A stretch of 64,000 bases of DNA, taken from NCBI RefSeq assembly GCF_010211765.1, contig NZ_PDWO01000003.1, positions 62,001-126,000 of the forward strand, written 5' to 3'. Origin of the DNA: Pseudoxanthomonas kaohsiungensis. GTDB lineage: Bacteria > Pseudomonadota > Gammaproteobacteria > Xanthomonadales > Xanthomonadaceae. This document shows, piece after piece, positions 42,300-52,330 of the stretch; the stretch's first letter is position 1, and each line of letters opens with the position of its first letter. Under the pieces are notes generated by a model, which saw nothing but the letters and a program-made list of their open reading frames with translations, did not search any database and was not told the origin of the DNA. The translations under genes were made by a program, and so were the position numbers.

Positions 42300-43418
42300 A
42301 TGACCGAAGAGACCGGATCCCCTCCCCGCTGGCAGCAGGCACAGACCGGACCCGGCAGGATCGTCCTGACCGGGCAATGGACGCTGGCCCATGCGCTGGC
42401 CATTTCCGACCAGCTGCGGGCGATCCCGGACGACATCACCGCGGTCGATGCGTCGAAGATCGGCCGGCTCGACTCGGCGGGCGTGATGCAGCTGATGCGC
42501 TTCGCCCAGCGCCGCGGCCTGGACGGCGAGCACCTGCAGTTCAGCGCCGAGCACGCCGCGCTGGTGCAGGTCATCGAGGACGTGTCCGACGACCGGCCGC
42601 CGCGACGGCGCGACTACGGCTTCGCCGCCGCGCTGGAACGGCTGGGGCGGGCCACGGAGTCGGTCATCCGCTCGGTGGTCGGGCTGGTCGGGTTCACCGG
42701 CGAGAACCTCAGCAAGATGCTGCGCATGGCGCGCGAGCCGCGCCGCTTCCGCCTGACCGCCACCGTCTCGCACATGGAGCAGGTCGGCCTGGATGCGGTG
42801 CCGCTGGTGGCGCTGCTGTCCTACCTGGTCGGCGCGGTGATCGCCTTCCTCGGCTCGACCATCCTGCGCGACTTCGGCGCGGAGATCTACGTGGTCGAGC
42901 TGGTCGGGATCGCCTTCCTGCGCGAATTCGCCGTGCTGCTGACCGCGATCGTGCTGGCCGGCCGCACCGCCTCGGCCTTCACCGCGCAGATCGGCGCGAT
43001 GAAGAGCCGCGAGGAGATCGACGCGATCCGCACGCTCGGCCTGGATCCGGTCGACCTGCTCGTCATCCCGCGCCTGCTGGCCTTGCTGGTGATGCTGCCG
43101 CTGCTGACCTTCATCGCGATGATGGCCGGCCTGGCCGGCGGCGTGACCGTGGGCGCGTTCGACCTGGACATCCCGCCGCAGATGTACCTGTCGAGGATGC
43201 ACGAGACGGTGGAGGTGCGGCATTTCCTGGTCGGCATGTCCAAGGCCCCGGTGTTCGCCCTGGTCATCGGCCTGATCGGCTGCCTGGAAGGCCTGCGCGT
43301 GGAAGGCACGGCGCAGTCGGTCGGCGAGCGCACCACTTCCAGCGTGGTGCAGACCATCTCGCTGGTGATCATCCTCGACGCGCTCGCCGCGTTGTGGTTC
43401 ATGCACATGGACCTGTGA
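42300..43418 (+). CDS. MlaE-family ABC transporter permease with N-terminal STAS (MlaB-like) domain
   Basis: A 372-residue fusion. Residues about 15-105 form a STAS domain (RIVLTGQWTLAHALAISDQL, VDASKIGRLDSAGVMQLMRF) like MlaB, which regulates the Mla ATPase. The remainder is the MlaE permease, with five hydrophobic segments and the signatures EQVGLDAVPLVALLSYLVGA, GRTASAFTAQIGAMKSREEIDA and TLGLDPVDLLVIPRLLALL. It starts a four-gene unit with mlaF, mlaD and an auxiliary lipoprotein gene. In E. coli MlaB and MlaE are separate; the fusion is known from other proteobacteria. The system probably moves phospholipids between membranes. Confidence 0.92.
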   Translation: MTEETGSPPRWQQAQTGPGRIVLTGQWTLAHALAISDQLRAIPDDITAVDASKIGRLDSAGVMQLMRFAQRRGLDGEHLQFSAEHAALVQVIEDVSDDRPPRRRDYGFAAALERLGRATESVIRSVVGLVGFTGENLSKMLRMAREPRRFRLTATVSHMEQVGLDAVPLVALLSYLVGAVIAFLGSTILRDFGAEIYVVELVGIAFLREFAVLLTAIVLAGRTASAFTAQIGAMKSREEIDAIRTLGLDPVDLLVIPRLLALLVMLPLLTFIAMMAGLAGGVTVGAFDLDIPPQMYLSRMHETVEVRHFLVGMSKAPVFALVIGLIGCLEGLRVEGTAQSVGERTTSSVVQTISLVIILDALAALWFMHMDL

Positions 43419-43419
43419 G

Positions 43420-44232
43420 ATGGCCGTGAACGAAGACATCGCCATATCCGTGCGCGGCCTGGCCAACCGCTTCGGCGAACAGACCGTGCACGAGGGCCTG
43501 GAACTGGACGTGCGCCGCGGCGAGATCCTCGGCGTGGTCGGCGGCTCGGGTACCGGCAAGTCGGTGCTGATGCGCAGCATCCTGGGGCTGCAGCGGCCGG
43601 CCGAGGGTCGGATCGAGGTGCTGGGCGTCGACGCACTGTCCGAAGACCCGGCCGACCGGCTGCAGATCGAGCGCAACACCGGCGTGCTCTTCCAGGACGG
43701 CGCCCTGTTCTCCTCGCTGACCGTGGGCGAGAACGTGCAGGTACCGCTGAAGGAACACCATCCGGAGCTGCCGGAGAGCTGGCGCTACGAGCTCGCCCTG
43801 CTCAAGGTGAAACTGGCCGGCCTGCCCGCGGATGCGATCGACAAGCTGCCCTCGCAGCTGTCCGGCGGCATGCGCAAGCGCGCCGGACTGGCGCGCGCGC
43901 TGGCGCTGGACCCGCCGCTGCTGTTCCTCGACGAGCCCACCGCCGGCCTGGATCCGATCGGGGCGGCCGCCTTCGACCACCTGCTGGCCACGCTCCAGCA
44001 GGCGCTGGGCCTGACCGTGTTCCTCATCACGCACGATCTCGACACCCTGTACGCTATCTGCGACCGCGTGGCCGTGCTCGCCGACCGCAAGGTGGTGATC
44101 AACGCGCCGCTGGCGGAAGTCGAACGCTTCGACCACCCCTGGGTGCAGGACTATTTCCACGGCCCACGCGCGCGCGCCGCGCGCCGGGCCGGAAGCGGCC
44201 GCGAGGCGGCCACCGCGACGGAGGCGGACTGA
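43420..44232 (+). CDS. MlaF-type ABC transporter ATP-binding protein
   Basis: A 270-residue ABC ATPase, the energy component of an MCE-type lipid transporter. Walker A GGSGTGKSVLM (about 42-52), Q-loop LFQDGALFSSLTV, signature LSGGMRKRAGLARAL, Walker B LLFLDEPTAGLDP and the H-loop LITHDL are intact. The C-terminal tail is Arg/Ala rich (RARAARRAGSGREAATATEAD). ATG at 43420 overlaps no codon but sits directly after the permease stop (43416-43418). The stop lies two bases before the mlaD-like gene. Confidence 0.93.
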   Translation: MAVNEDIAISVRGLANRFGEQTVHEGLELDVRRGEILGVVGGSGTGKSVLMRSILGLQRPAEGRIEVLGVDALSEDPADRLQIERNTGVLFQDGALFSSLTVGENVQVPLKEHHPELPESWRYELALLKVKLAGLPADAIDKLPSQLSGGMRKRAGLARALALDPPLLFLDEPTAGLDPIGAAAFDHLLATLQQALGLTVFLITHDLDTLYAICDRVAVLADRKVVINAPLAEVERFDHPWVQDYFHGPRARAARRAGSGREAATATEAD

Positions 44233-44234
44233 AC

Positions 44235-45161
44235 ATGGAAACCCGCGCCAACTACGTGCTGATCGGCGCCTTCACCCTGGTGGTGTCGATCGCGCTGCTG
44301 CTGTTCGGCCTCTGGGCCGCGAAGTACTCGTCCGAGCGCAGCTGGCAGCGCTACATGATCGTGTTCGATGAGGCCGTCACCGGCCTGTCGGTGGGCAGCC
44401 CGGTCCAGTACAACGGCATCTCGGTCGGCTCGATCGAGAAGCTTTCGCTCGACCCGCAGGATCCGCGCCGGGTGGTGGCGATCATCCGCGCCGACGCCAG
44501 CACCCCGATCAAGACCGACACCCGCGCCAAGCTGGCCATCACCAGCCTGACCGGCCCGGCCATCATCCAGCTCTCCGGCGGCACGCCGGGCGCGCCGATG
44601 CTCACCGCGGTCGACCAGCGCGAGCCGCCGGTCATCCAGACCTCGCCGTCGGCGCTGCAGAACATCACCGACACCGCCAACCGCATCGTCGAGCGGCTGG
44701 ACCAGGTGCTCAGCGACGAGAACGTGGCCCGGGTCGGCACCACCCTGGAGAACATCGAGAAGATCAGCGGCTCGCTGGCCGCACAGGATCAGGGCATGGA
44801 GGCGCTGCTGGTCAGCGCGCGCGACGCCGCGCGCAGCCTGGACGCGACCCTGCAGACCACTAACGCGACGGTGCAGCGGGTGGACCAGAACCTGGTGCGC
44901 GAGCTGCCGGGCCTGATCGAGAAGCTGGATTCCACCCTGGCGCGGCTGGATTCGGCCGCCGGCAACGCCGATGGCATCCTCAGCGAGAACCGCGCGGCCA
45001 TCAACAGCTTCGCCAACGATGGTCTGGCCCAGCTCGGCCCGACCCTGACCGAACTGCGCGGCCTGATCCGCGACCTGCGCCAGATCAGCGACCGCCTCGA
45101 GAACAACCCGTCGCGCTACCTGCTCGGCCGCGACGCGCCCAAGGAGTACGAGCCGCAATGA
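44235..45161 (+). CDS. MCE-domain (MlaD-like) substrate-binding protein
   Basis: A 308-residue MCE protein with an N-terminal membrane anchor (YVLIGAFTLVVSIALLLFGLW, about 5-25) and one MCE domain (about 36-120: FDEAVTGLSVGSPVQYNGIS, VGSIEKLSLDPQDPRRVVA, TLTGPAIIQL-like stretch). A long helical C-terminus with periodic Leu/Thr (DQVLSDENVARVGTTLENI, LDATLQTTNATVQRVDQNLV) is typical of the longer family members that form a periplasmic tube. It binds phospholipids in the periplasm. The stop overlaps the lipoprotein gene by four bases (ATGA, 45158-45161). Confidence 0.9.
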   Translation: METRANYVLIGAFTLVVSIALLLFGLWAAKYSSERSWQRYMIVFDEAVTGLSVGSPVQYNGISVGSIEKLSLDPQDPRRVVAIIRADASTPIKTDTRAKLAITSLTGPAIIQLSGGTPGAPMLTAVDQREPPVIQTSPSALQNITDTANRIVERLDQVLSDENVARVGTTLENIEKISGSLAAQDQGMEALLVSARDAARSLDATLQTTNATVQRVDQNLVRELPGLIEKLDSTLARLDSAAGNADGILSENRAAINSFANDGLAQLGPTLTELRGLIRDLRQISDRLENNPSRYLLGRDAPKEYEPQ

Positions 45162-45811
45162 AGCCCCCTGTGCTCCCCGCCCCGCTGCGTGCCCTGGCGT
45201 TGCTGCCGCTGCTGGCGATGCTCGCCGGTTGTTCGATCCTGGGCGGCAAGCCACGCGATCCGGTCACCATCTATTCGCCGCAGGCCAGGGCCGCGGCCGA
45301 TGCGGCCTGGCCGCAGGTGGACTGGCAGCTGGCGATCGCCAAGCCCACCGCCACCCGCCTGCTCGACAGCCCGCGCATCGCGGTGCGCCCGATCCCGGGC
45401 GAACTGCAGGTCTACCGCGGCGCGTCCTGGGCACAACCGCCGACCGAGATGCTCGAGGCCAGCGTGCTGCGCGTGCTGGAGGATTCCGGAAGGATCGCGG
45501 GGGTCGGCCGCCTGGCCACCGGCATGCGCTCGGACTACCGGCTGGCGATGGACGTGCGCCGGTTCGAATCCGATTACCAGGGCGGCGCCTTGCCGGTGGC
45601 CACCATCGAGATCAGCGCGACCCTGCTGAACAACCGCGACCAGCGTATCGTCGCCCGCCGCACCTTCCTGCGCGAGGAAACGGCGGCCACCACCGACGTG
45701 GCCACGGTCACCGACGCGTTCGGTCGTGCGCTGGCGTCGATCGCCGGCGAGATCGCCGGCTGGACGTTGGCCCAGGGCCAGGACGACGCGCGCACCCACC
45801 CGCCGTTGTAG
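45158..45811 (+). CDS. ABC-type transport auxiliary lipoprotein (PqiC/DUF330-like)
   Basis: A 217-residue lipoprotein: signal ALALLPLLAMLAGCS with lipobox LAGC (cysteine near residue 25), then the family pattern LDSPRIAVRPIPGELQVYRGASWAQPPTEMLEASVLRVLEDSGRI and DYRLAMDVRRFESDYQGG. It is the outer-membrane component that pairs with MCE transporters such as PqiABC. It is the last gene of the STAS-MlaE, MlaF, MlaD unit. The TAG stop (45809-45811) comes from a GTAG-headed repeat. Confidence 0.87.
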   Translation: MKPPVLPAPLRALALLPLLAMLAGCSILGGKPRDPVTIYSPQARAAADAAWPQVDWQLAIAKPTATRLLDSPRIAVRPIPGELQVYRGASWAQPPTEMLEASVLRVLEDSGRIAGVGRLATGMRSDYRLAMDVRRFESDYQGGALPVATIEISATLLNNRDQRIVARRTFLREETAATTDVATVTDAFGRALASIAGEIAGWTLAQGQDDARTHPPL

Positions 45812-45903
45812 GAGCCGATCTTTATCGGCGACGCGGGCGTCGGGATCACGAAGGCGTCGCCTGTGCCGACGGCGTCGCGTCGCCGATAAAGATCGGCTCC
45901 TAC
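45808..45903. repeat. SMAG-like GTAG palindrome pair between convergent genes
   Basis: Left arm 45808-45832 (GTAGGAGCCGATC...TATCGGCGAC) and right arm 45879-45903, with a spacer that has the CGGCACAGGCGA core on the reverse strand. The left TAG ends the PqiC-type lipoprotein gene and the right TAG (45900-45902, complement) ends alkB, so a single element terminates both convergent genes. Confidence 0.9.
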
Positions 45904-46490
45904 AAGGGCTGCACGTGCCGGTAGGTCAGGTTGATCCGCTCACCGGCCAGCCGTGCGGTGCGCGGCAGGGCGTGCTTCCAGTAACGCTGGGTACGCCCGG
46001 CCATCAGCAGCAGGCTGCCGGGCTCCAGGTCCAGCGAGAGCCGCCGGGCTGGATCGTGGCGGTGACGCAGCAGGAAGCGCCGGGTCGCGCCCAGGCTGAC
46101 CGAGGCGATCAGCGGCTCCGGGCCCAGCTCCGGCTCATCGTCCGCGTGCCAGCCCATGGCGTCGGCGCCGCTGCGGTAGCGGTTGGCCAGCACGCTGTTG
46201 AACGGATGTTCCAGCTCCGATGCCAGGCGTTCGCGCAGCGCGGCCAGCGCCGGCAGCCACGGTCGTGGCTCGAAGCGGCTGCCTGAGTACCGGTACGCGG
46301 CATCGGCATCGCCGATCCAGCAGCTCAGCCGTGGCGAGGCCACCTCGCGGCCGAACATCCGGATCCGGTGCACCTCCCAGGGCACTTCGCGCAGCAGGCG
46401 CTCCATCAGCGCGGAAGCCGCCCCCGGATCCAGCCAGCCTCGGGCCAGCCGTACCTGCGCGTCGGGAAGCTCGAAATCGACCCACTCCAT
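45900..46490 (-). CDS. AlkB-family 2-oxoglutarate/Fe(II) dioxygenase
   Basis: A 196-residue AlkB-family demethylase, similar in layout to ALKBH2/3-type proteins. It oxidatively removes alkyl groups from DNA or RNA bases. The iron ligands H115 and D117 (GWHADDEPELG) and H173 (WKHAL), and the 2-oxoglutarate arginines R185 and R191 (GERINLTYRHV) are all present, as is NSVLANRYRSGADAMGWH. The ATG at 46490 opens MEWVDFELPDAQVRL. The stop TAG lies in the repeat shared with the convergent lipoprotein gene. Nothing in the context suggests a specialised substrate. Confidence 0.93.
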   Translation of the reverse strand: MEWVDFELPDAQVRLARGWLDPGAASALMERLLREVPWEVHRIRMFGREVASPRLSCWIGDADAAYRYSGSRFEPRPWLPALAALRERLASELEHPFNSVLANRYRSGADAMGWHADDEPELGPEPLIASVSLGATRRFLLRHRHDPARRLSLDLEPGSLLLMAGRTQRYWKHALPRTARLAGERINLTYRHVQPL

Positions 46491-46500
46491 GCGCCATTGT

Positions 46501-46626
46501 GTCGGAGCCCATCCTCATGAGCGACCCCAGCCGGCTTGACGATAGCTGACGCGTTCACCTCACGTAGATGCCGGGACCGACGCGACCGGCGGCGGGATCG
46601 GGTCGCCCATGAGGATGGGCTCCTAC
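46501..46626. repeat. degenerate GTAG-type palindrome pair
   Basis: Left arm starts GTCGGAGCCCATCC (46501) with C for A at the third base; the right arm (46602-46626) is regular and reads GTAGGAGCCCATC on the minus strand. The pair lies between alkB and the ETF-ubiquinone oxidoreductase gene and occupies most of that gap. Confidence 0.75.
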
Positions 46627-46713
46627 CAAAGGGGCGCCGCGCGGCGCATTTGCCCCATCCGCGCCGAACCCCGAAAATGGCTGGCAAGCCACAGCAGCCA
46701 GCCGGAGCCGGGA

Positions 46714-48354
46714 ATGACGGAGCACCCCACCAGCACGATCGCCGCCGACGCCGTCGAGCGCGACGTGATGGAGTACGACGTCGTCACCGTCGGCGCCGGC
46801 CCGGCCGGCCTGGCCTTCGCCATCCGCCTCAAGCAGCTCGACCCGGACATCTCGGTCTGCGTGATCGAGAAGGCCAGCACCGTGGGCGCGCACATCCTCT
46901 CCGGTGCGGTGATCGAACCCGGCCCCTTGGACGCGCTGCTGCCCGGCTGGCGCGACAACCCGCCGCCGGTGTGCGTGCCGGCGCGCGAGGACGAGTTCTG
47001 GTTCCTGACGAAAGATGGCGGGTTCAAGTCGCCGCTGGTCCCGCCGGGCATGCGCAACCACGGCAACTTCATCGTCAGCCTCGGCGCGATGTGCGCCTGG
47101 CTGGCGCCGCAGGCCGAGGCCCTGGGCGTGGAGATCTACGCCGGCTTCGCCGCCGCCGAGACGCTGCACGCCGACGACGGCACCGTGCTGGGCGTGCGCA
47201 TCGGCGACATGGGCGTGGCCCGCGACGGCTCGCACAAGCCCGGCTATACCGCCGGCATCGACATCAAGGCCAAGGTCACGGTACTGGCCGAGGGCGCGCG
47301 CGGCCACCTGACCAAGCGCCTGGTCAAGCGCTTCGGCCTGGACGCGGACAGCGACCCGCAGAGCTATTCGATCGGCATCAAGGAACTGTGGCAGGTGCCG
47401 GAAGGCCGGGTGGTGCCCGGCAAGATCGTGCATACGCTGGGCTGGCCGGCCGACAACCGCACCTACGGCGGCAGCTTCCTCTACCACCTGGACAACCACC
47501 AGGTCGCGCTGGGTTACGTCAGCGGACTGGACTACGCCGACCCGCACTACAAGCCGTGGGAAGCGTTCCAGCAGTGGAAGAACCACCCGCTCATCAAGCC
47601 GCTGCTCGAGGGCGGCAGCATCCTGTCGGCGGGCGCGCGCGCGATCGTGACCGGTGGCTGGCAGGCGCTGCCGAGGGTGGAGATGCCCGGCGCCCTGCTG
47701 GTCGGCGATACCGCCGGCCTGCTCAACGTGCCGAAGATCAAGGGCACCCACCAGGCGATCCGCAGCGGCATGCTCGCCGCCGAGCACCTGGCCGCCAGCG
47801 GCCTGCAGCCGGCCGGCTTCGACGCGAAGCTGCGCGATTCGGAGGCGATGGCCGAACTGAAGAAGGTGCGCAACATCAAGCCCGGCTTCAAGAAGGGCCT
47901 GTGGTTCGGCCTGGCCAATGCCGCCTGGGAGACCGCGCTCGGCGGCGCCTCGCCGTGGACGCTGCGCGGCAAGCCGGACTGGTGCTCGCTCGACAAGGTG
48001 GGTGAACACGAGTCGCCGAAGCGCGACTACGTCGAGCGCACCCTCCCCCCGCGCGACCGCCTGCAGGGCGTGTACTACGCCGCCACCGAGCACGACGAGG
48101 ACCAGCCGGTGCACCTCAAGGTCGCCGACACCTCGATCTGCGTGGATCGCTGCACGGCCGAGTACGCCAACCCCTGCACCCGCTTCTGCCCCGCCGGCGT
48201 CTATGAAATGGTCGAGGACGCGGCCGGGCGCCGCCTGCAGATCAACGCCGCCAACTGCGTGCACTGCAAGACCTGCGACATCAAGGACCCGTACGAGATC
48301 ATCACCTGGGTGACGCCGGAGGGTGGTTCGGGACCGAACTACCAGAACCTGTGA
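46714..48354 (+). CDS. electron transfer flavoprotein-ubiquinone oxidoreductase
   Basis: ETF-QO passes electrons from reduced ETF to ubiquinone at the inner membrane. The 546-residue protein has the FAD motif VTVGAGPAGLAFAIRLK (about 22-38), the membrane/quinone region (GFKKGLWFGLANAAWETA) and a C-terminal 4Fe-4S cluster with four or more cysteines: CTAEYANPCTRFCPAGVYE and NCVHCKTCDIKDPYEII. The ATG at 46714 lies behind GGAGCCGGG-type ribosome sequence. Its partner etfBA is at 59 kb, on the far side of the sugar-nucleotide genes. The stop overlaps the GTG of the glycosyltransferase (GTGA). Confidence 0.96.
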   Translation: MTEHPTSTIAADAVERDVMEYDVVTVGAGPAGLAFAIRLKQLDPDISVCVIEKASTVGAHILSGAVIEPGPLDALLPGWRDNPPPVCVPAREDEFWFLTKDGGFKSPLVPPGMRNHGNFIVSLGAMCAWLAPQAEALGVEIYAGFAAAETLHADDGTVLGVRIGDMGVARDGSHKPGYTAGIDIKAKVTVLAEGARGHLTKRLVKRFGLDADSDPQSYSIGIKELWQVPEGRVVPGKIVHTLGWPADNRTYGGSFLYHLDNHQVALGYVSGLDYADPHYKPWEAFQQWKNHPLIKPLLEGGSILSAGARAIVTGGWQALPRVEMPGALLVGDTAGLLNVPKIKGTHQAIRSGMLAAEHLAASGLQPAGFDAKLRDSEAMAELKKVRNIKPGFKKGLWFGLANAAWETALGGASPWTLRGKPDWCSLDKVGEHESPKRDYVERTLPPRDRLQGVYYAATEHDEDQPVHLKVADTSICVDRCTAEYANPCTRFCPAGVYEMVEDAAGRRLQINAANCVHCKTCDIKDPYEIITWVTPEGGSGPNYQNL

Positions 48355-49664
48355 CCGCTCCACGCCCGGAGTGGACAGTCGCGCTGCGTGCCTGGCGGTG
48401 GCGGATGGCGATGCGCCGCGTGCGCGGCCTGCCCCACAGCCTCGCGCAGCGCGGCCTTCGGTCCACGATTGCCCGTGCCTGGGTCCTGCTTGCCCGCCGC
48501 CACGATCCGCCGGCGACGCACGCGACGCACGCGACGCTCGCCGCGCCGCCCGGAGCCGGTGCGGATGCACGCCGGATCCTGGTGATGGACGCGCTGATGC
48601 CGGATCCTACGCGAGACTCGGGCTCGGTGCGCATGCGCGAGATCCTGCTGCTGCTGCGCGAGCTGGGATGGTCGGTGGTGTTCGCGCCCGACAGCGGCCA
48701 GGCGACCGCCGGCGAGCAGGCCGCGTTGTCGACCGATGGCATCGAGGTGGTCGGCATCGCCGGCGCGCCCGCGTTGCCCGGCTGGCTGCGCGAGCACGGT
48801 GGCACGCTCGCCGCCGCCATGCTCTGCCGCCACGAGGTCGCCGCCATGCACCTGGACCTGGTACGTGCGGCGGCCCCGCGCGCGCGCATCCTGTTCGACA
48901 CCGTCGACCTGCACGGGCTGCGCGAGGAGCGCACCGCCCGCCTCGAAGGAAACCGGGCCCTGCTGCGCAAGGCCGCGCGGTCGTGGCGGGTCGAGCTGGG
49001 CATCGCGGCCCGCAGCGACGTCACCTTCGTGGTCAGCCCGGTCGAACAGGCCTTGCTGAGCCGCGAACTGCCGCAGTCCCGGATCGAACTGCTGTCGAAC
49101 ATCCACGCGGTAGTCGGCCGCATCGCGCCGTTCGAAGGCCGCCGGGGCGTGCTGTTCGTCGGTGGATTTGCCCACCCGCCCAATCGCGACGCCGCACATT
49201 GGCTGGTCGAGGAAATCATGCCGCGCCTGCATCGCGAACTGCCCGGCATGCCCCTCCACCTCGTGGGATCGATTCCCGACGACGAGCGCGCCTCGCTCCA
49301 GCGCGAGCACGTCCATGTCCATGGCCAGGTGGCCGAGCTCGGGCCGTGGATGGAATCGTGCCTGGTCGCCGCCGCGCCGCTGCGCACCGGGGCCGGCGTC
49401 AAGGGCAAGGTCAACAGCGCCATGAGCCACGGCGTACCGGTGGTCGCCACGCCGATGGCCGCCGAGGGCATGCACCTGGTCGATGGCCATGATGTGCTGG
49501 TGGCCGAGACCGCCGGCCAGTTCGCGGCCGCCATCGTGCGCCTGGCGCGGGAACCGGAATTGTGGGAACGACTGTCGGCCAACGGCCAGGAGAACATCCG
49601 GCAGCACTTTTCGCGGGACCGGGCACGCGAGGCGTTGCGCCGCGCCCTGGGCACGTCGGGGTGA
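48351..49664 (+). CDS. glycosyltransferase (GT4/GT-B type)
   Basis: A 437-residue GT-B-fold glycosyltransferase. The GT4-like C-terminal domain is clear: RRGVLFVGGFAHPPNRDAA, a nucleotide-binding strand, PLRTGAGVKGKVNSAMSHG and VPVVATPMAAEGM (the E-x7-E-like motif carrying the catalytic acidic residues is partly visible in AAEGMHLVDGHDVLVAE). The N-terminal acceptor domain begins RRILVMDALMPDPTRDSGS. A short THATHAT repeat near residues 57-64 is encoded by a 9-base tandem repeat (about 48514-48540). GTG at 48351 overlaps the previous stop, implying co-translation with the ETF-QO gene, though function is more likely surface glycan synthesis with the next gene. Confidence 0.85.
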   Translation: MTAPRPEWTVALRAWRWRMAMRRVRGLPHSLAQRGLRSTIARAWVLLARRHDPPATHATHATLAAPPGAGADARRILVMDALMPDPTRDSGSVRMREILLLLRELGWSVVFAPDSGQATAGEQAALSTDGIEVVGIAGAPALPGWLREHGGTLAAAMLCRHEVAAMHLDLVRAAAPRARILFDTVDLHGLREERTARLEGNRALLRKAARSWRVELGIAARSDVTFVVSPVEQALLSRELPQSRIELLSNIHAVVGRIAPFEGRRGVLFVGGFAHPPNRDAAHWLVEEIMPRLHRELPGMPLHLVGSIPDDERASLQREHVHVHGQVAELGPWMESCLVAAAPLRTGAGVKGKVNSAMSHGVPVVATPMAAEGMHLVDGHDVLVAETAGQFAAAIVRLAREPELWERLSANGQENIRQHFSRDRAREALRRALGTSG

Positions 49665-49700
49665 ACCCCGGGTCCGCGGCGACGCGGGCCCGATGGGGTG

Positions 49701-50978
49701 TTAGGCGTTTCCGCCCGCGTGCACCGGAACCGCCGGCGCGTAGCGTGCGAACCAGAGGCGATAGCGCGCCAGCCGGCGCTCGTCCGCCACTTCGACGCCG
49801 TCGAACCGCGCGCCGTGGCGACGCACCCAGCCGCGCGGGAACGCACTCCAGGAGCCCTGCCACACCTCCACTCCGTCGCCCTCCAGGCGACGGGTGACGG
49901 CGGGCGGGAACTGCCCGCGTTCGACCAGCACGCTCGTGGCGCGCCCAGCGCCGCCAATGCGGCGAAGCGCATCCAGCCGTTCCAGGCCATCCGGGTCCGC
50001 CGCAGGCAGCACCAGCAGCACGCGCTCGCCGCGCTTCACCGCCAGGTCGCGCGGCGTGCCCCACGCCGGGAACCACTGCAGCTCGGCGGCCCAGCGCTCC
50101 GCGAACTTGAAGCGGTTGGTCCGCTGGTAGGCCTTGACCCCACCCTCCTCGGAAACGCCGGACGTCATCCCCTCCAGGTGCACGACCCTGGAATGCGGCT
50201 GGTACCGCACGGCCAGGCCGGCCTGGCGGATGCGCATCGCCAGGTCGGCGTCCTCGTAATAGGCGGGGCGGTAGCGCTCGTCGAAACCGCCCAGGCGGGC
50301 GAACAGGGCCGCCGGCAGCGCGATCGCCGCGCCGGAACAGTAGTCGGCATCGCGGACGCATCCGTAGCGCGGATCGAGCGCGGCATCGAGGCGTCCGTAG
50401 TTCCCGGCGCGGCCGTCGGAGAAGATCACGCAGCCCGCCTCCTGCAGCGTCCCGTCCGGATATAGCAGGCAGGCGCCGGCCAGGCCGGTGTCCGGGTGGC
50501 GGTTGAACGTATCGAGCAGGGCATCGAGCCAGCCGGGCTGTACCAGGGTGTCGTTGTTCAACAGCACCAGGTACTCGCCGCGGGCCTGGGCCGCGCCCGC
50601 ATTGCAGGAACGGATGAAGCCGGAGTTGACCGGGTTGCGCAGGTAGCGGAGCCCTGGCACCTCCCCCAGCGCCGCGCCGGTGCCGTCGCCGGACGCATCG
50701 TCGACCACGATCACCTCGAACCGCGTGGCATCACCGCAGGCGGCGATCGACCGCAGGCAATCGAGCGTGCAGGCCAGGTTGTTGTAGACGGGGATGACGA
50801 TACTGGCGAGCGGCGCCGCCTCGTCCGGCAGGCCCAGCGGCACGCGGGACATGTCGAGCTGCAGCTCCGGCCGTGGCGCGAACCAGCGGCGGCGCGCGAA
50901 ATCCCATGCCCGGTCCAGGGTCGGCACGACGCCGTCCGAGCGCAGGCCCAGCCAGGCATTGCGGAGCGGGAACGGCAC
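49701..50978 (-). CDS. family 2 glycosyltransferase (GT2)
   Basis: A 425-residue GT2 enzyme with ASIVIPVYNNLACTLDCLRSI (nucleotide binding), VIVVDDASGDGTGA, and NPVNSGFIRSCNAGAAQARG followed by EYLVLLNNDTLVQPGWLDAL, where NND is the metal site. The acceptor helix YYEDADLAMRIRQAGLAVRY is typical. The C-terminal 150 residues contain ERVLLVLPAADPDGLERLD and resemble a second, GT-like extension. The GTG at 50978 is the first plausible start. It converges on the gene at 48351. Substrate and acceptor unknown. Confidence 0.85.
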   Translation of the reverse strand: MPFPLRNAWLGLRSDGVVPTLDRAWDFARRRWFAPRPELQLDMSRVPLGLPDEAAPLASIVIPVYNNLACTLDCLRSIAACGDATRFEVIVVDDASGDGTGAALGEVPGLRYLRNPVNSGFIRSCNAGAAQARGEYLVLLNNDTLVQPGWLDALLDTFNRHPDTGLAGACLLYPDGTLQEAGCVIFSDGRAGNYGRLDAALDPRYGCVRDADYCSGAAIALPAALFARLGGFDERYRPAYYEDADLAMRIRQAGLAVRYQPHSRVVHLEGMTSGVSEEGGVKAYQRTNRFKFAERWAAELQWFPAWGTPRDLAVKRGERVLLVLPAADPDGLERLDALRRIGGAGRATSVLVERGQFPPAVTRRLEGDGVEVWQGSWSAFPRGWVRRHGARFDGVEVADERRLARYRLWFARYAPAVPVHAGGNA

Positions 50979-50993
50979 CGCCGTGATCCGCGA

Positions 50994-51616
<623 letters not shown>

Positions 51617-51617
<1 letters not shown>

Positions 51618-52330
51618 CACTTGTTCTCCTGCTGGCGGACGGTGCGCTGTTCGATGCGCTTCTCGGGCGTCGGGTTGTGCACGATGCGGTCGACGTAGAT
51701 GCCCGGCAGGTGCACGTGGTCCGGATCGATCGCGCCGACCTCGACCACTTCCTCGACCTCGGCCACGCAGACCTTGCCGGCCATCGCGCAGGCCGGGTTG
51801 AAGTTGCGTGCGGTCTTGCGGAACACCAGGTTGCCCGCCCTGTCGGCCTTCCACGCCTTGACCAGCGAGACGTCGGCGACCAGCGCGGTCTCCATCACGT
51901 AGTGCTTGCCGTCGAACTCGCGTGTTTCCTTGCCCTCCGCCACCACCGTGCCGTAGCCGGTGGCGGTGAAGAACGCCGGGATGCCCGCGCCGCCGGCCCG
52001 CAGGCGCTCGGCCAGGGTGCCCTGCGGGTTGAACTCCAGCTCCAGCTCGCCCGCCAGGAACTGGCGCTCGAACTCCTTGTTCTCGCCCACGTAGGACGAA
52101 ATCATCTTGCGGATCTGGCGGGTGGCCAGCAGCTGGCCGAGGCCGAACCCGTCGACGCCAGCGTTGTTGGAGATCGCCGTCAACCCCTTGACCCCGGAGT
52201 CACGCAGGGCGGCGATCAGCGCCTCGGGGATGCCGCACAGGCCGAAGCCGCCCACCGCCAGCGTCTGGCCGTCGGCGACGAGGCCGGCCAGCGCGGATTT
52301 CGCGTCCGGATAGAGTTTGGAAGCGGCCAT
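51617..52330 (-). CDS. scoA: 3-oxoacid CoA-transferase, subunit A
   Basis: The alpha subunit of the same CoA-transferase. The 237-residue protein begins [16 protein letters not shown] and contains the CoA-transferase I signature [38 protein letters not shown] and the catalytic-side [24 protein letters not shown]. The length matches family members of about 230-240. It is transcribed leftward, divergent from xanA with 166 bases between the starts. Confidence 0.94.

Noticed and set aside
48514-48540. Short 9-base tandem repeat in a glycosyltransferase gene (THATHAT) as a phase-variable site.
   Set aside because: The unit is nine bases, so changes in copy number would keep the frame; only about three copies are present.
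49669-49692. Hairpin between the convergent glycosyltransferase genes (GGGTCCGCG / CGCGGGCCC).
   Set aside because: It has a G-U pair and no T-run, so a terminator was not claimed.
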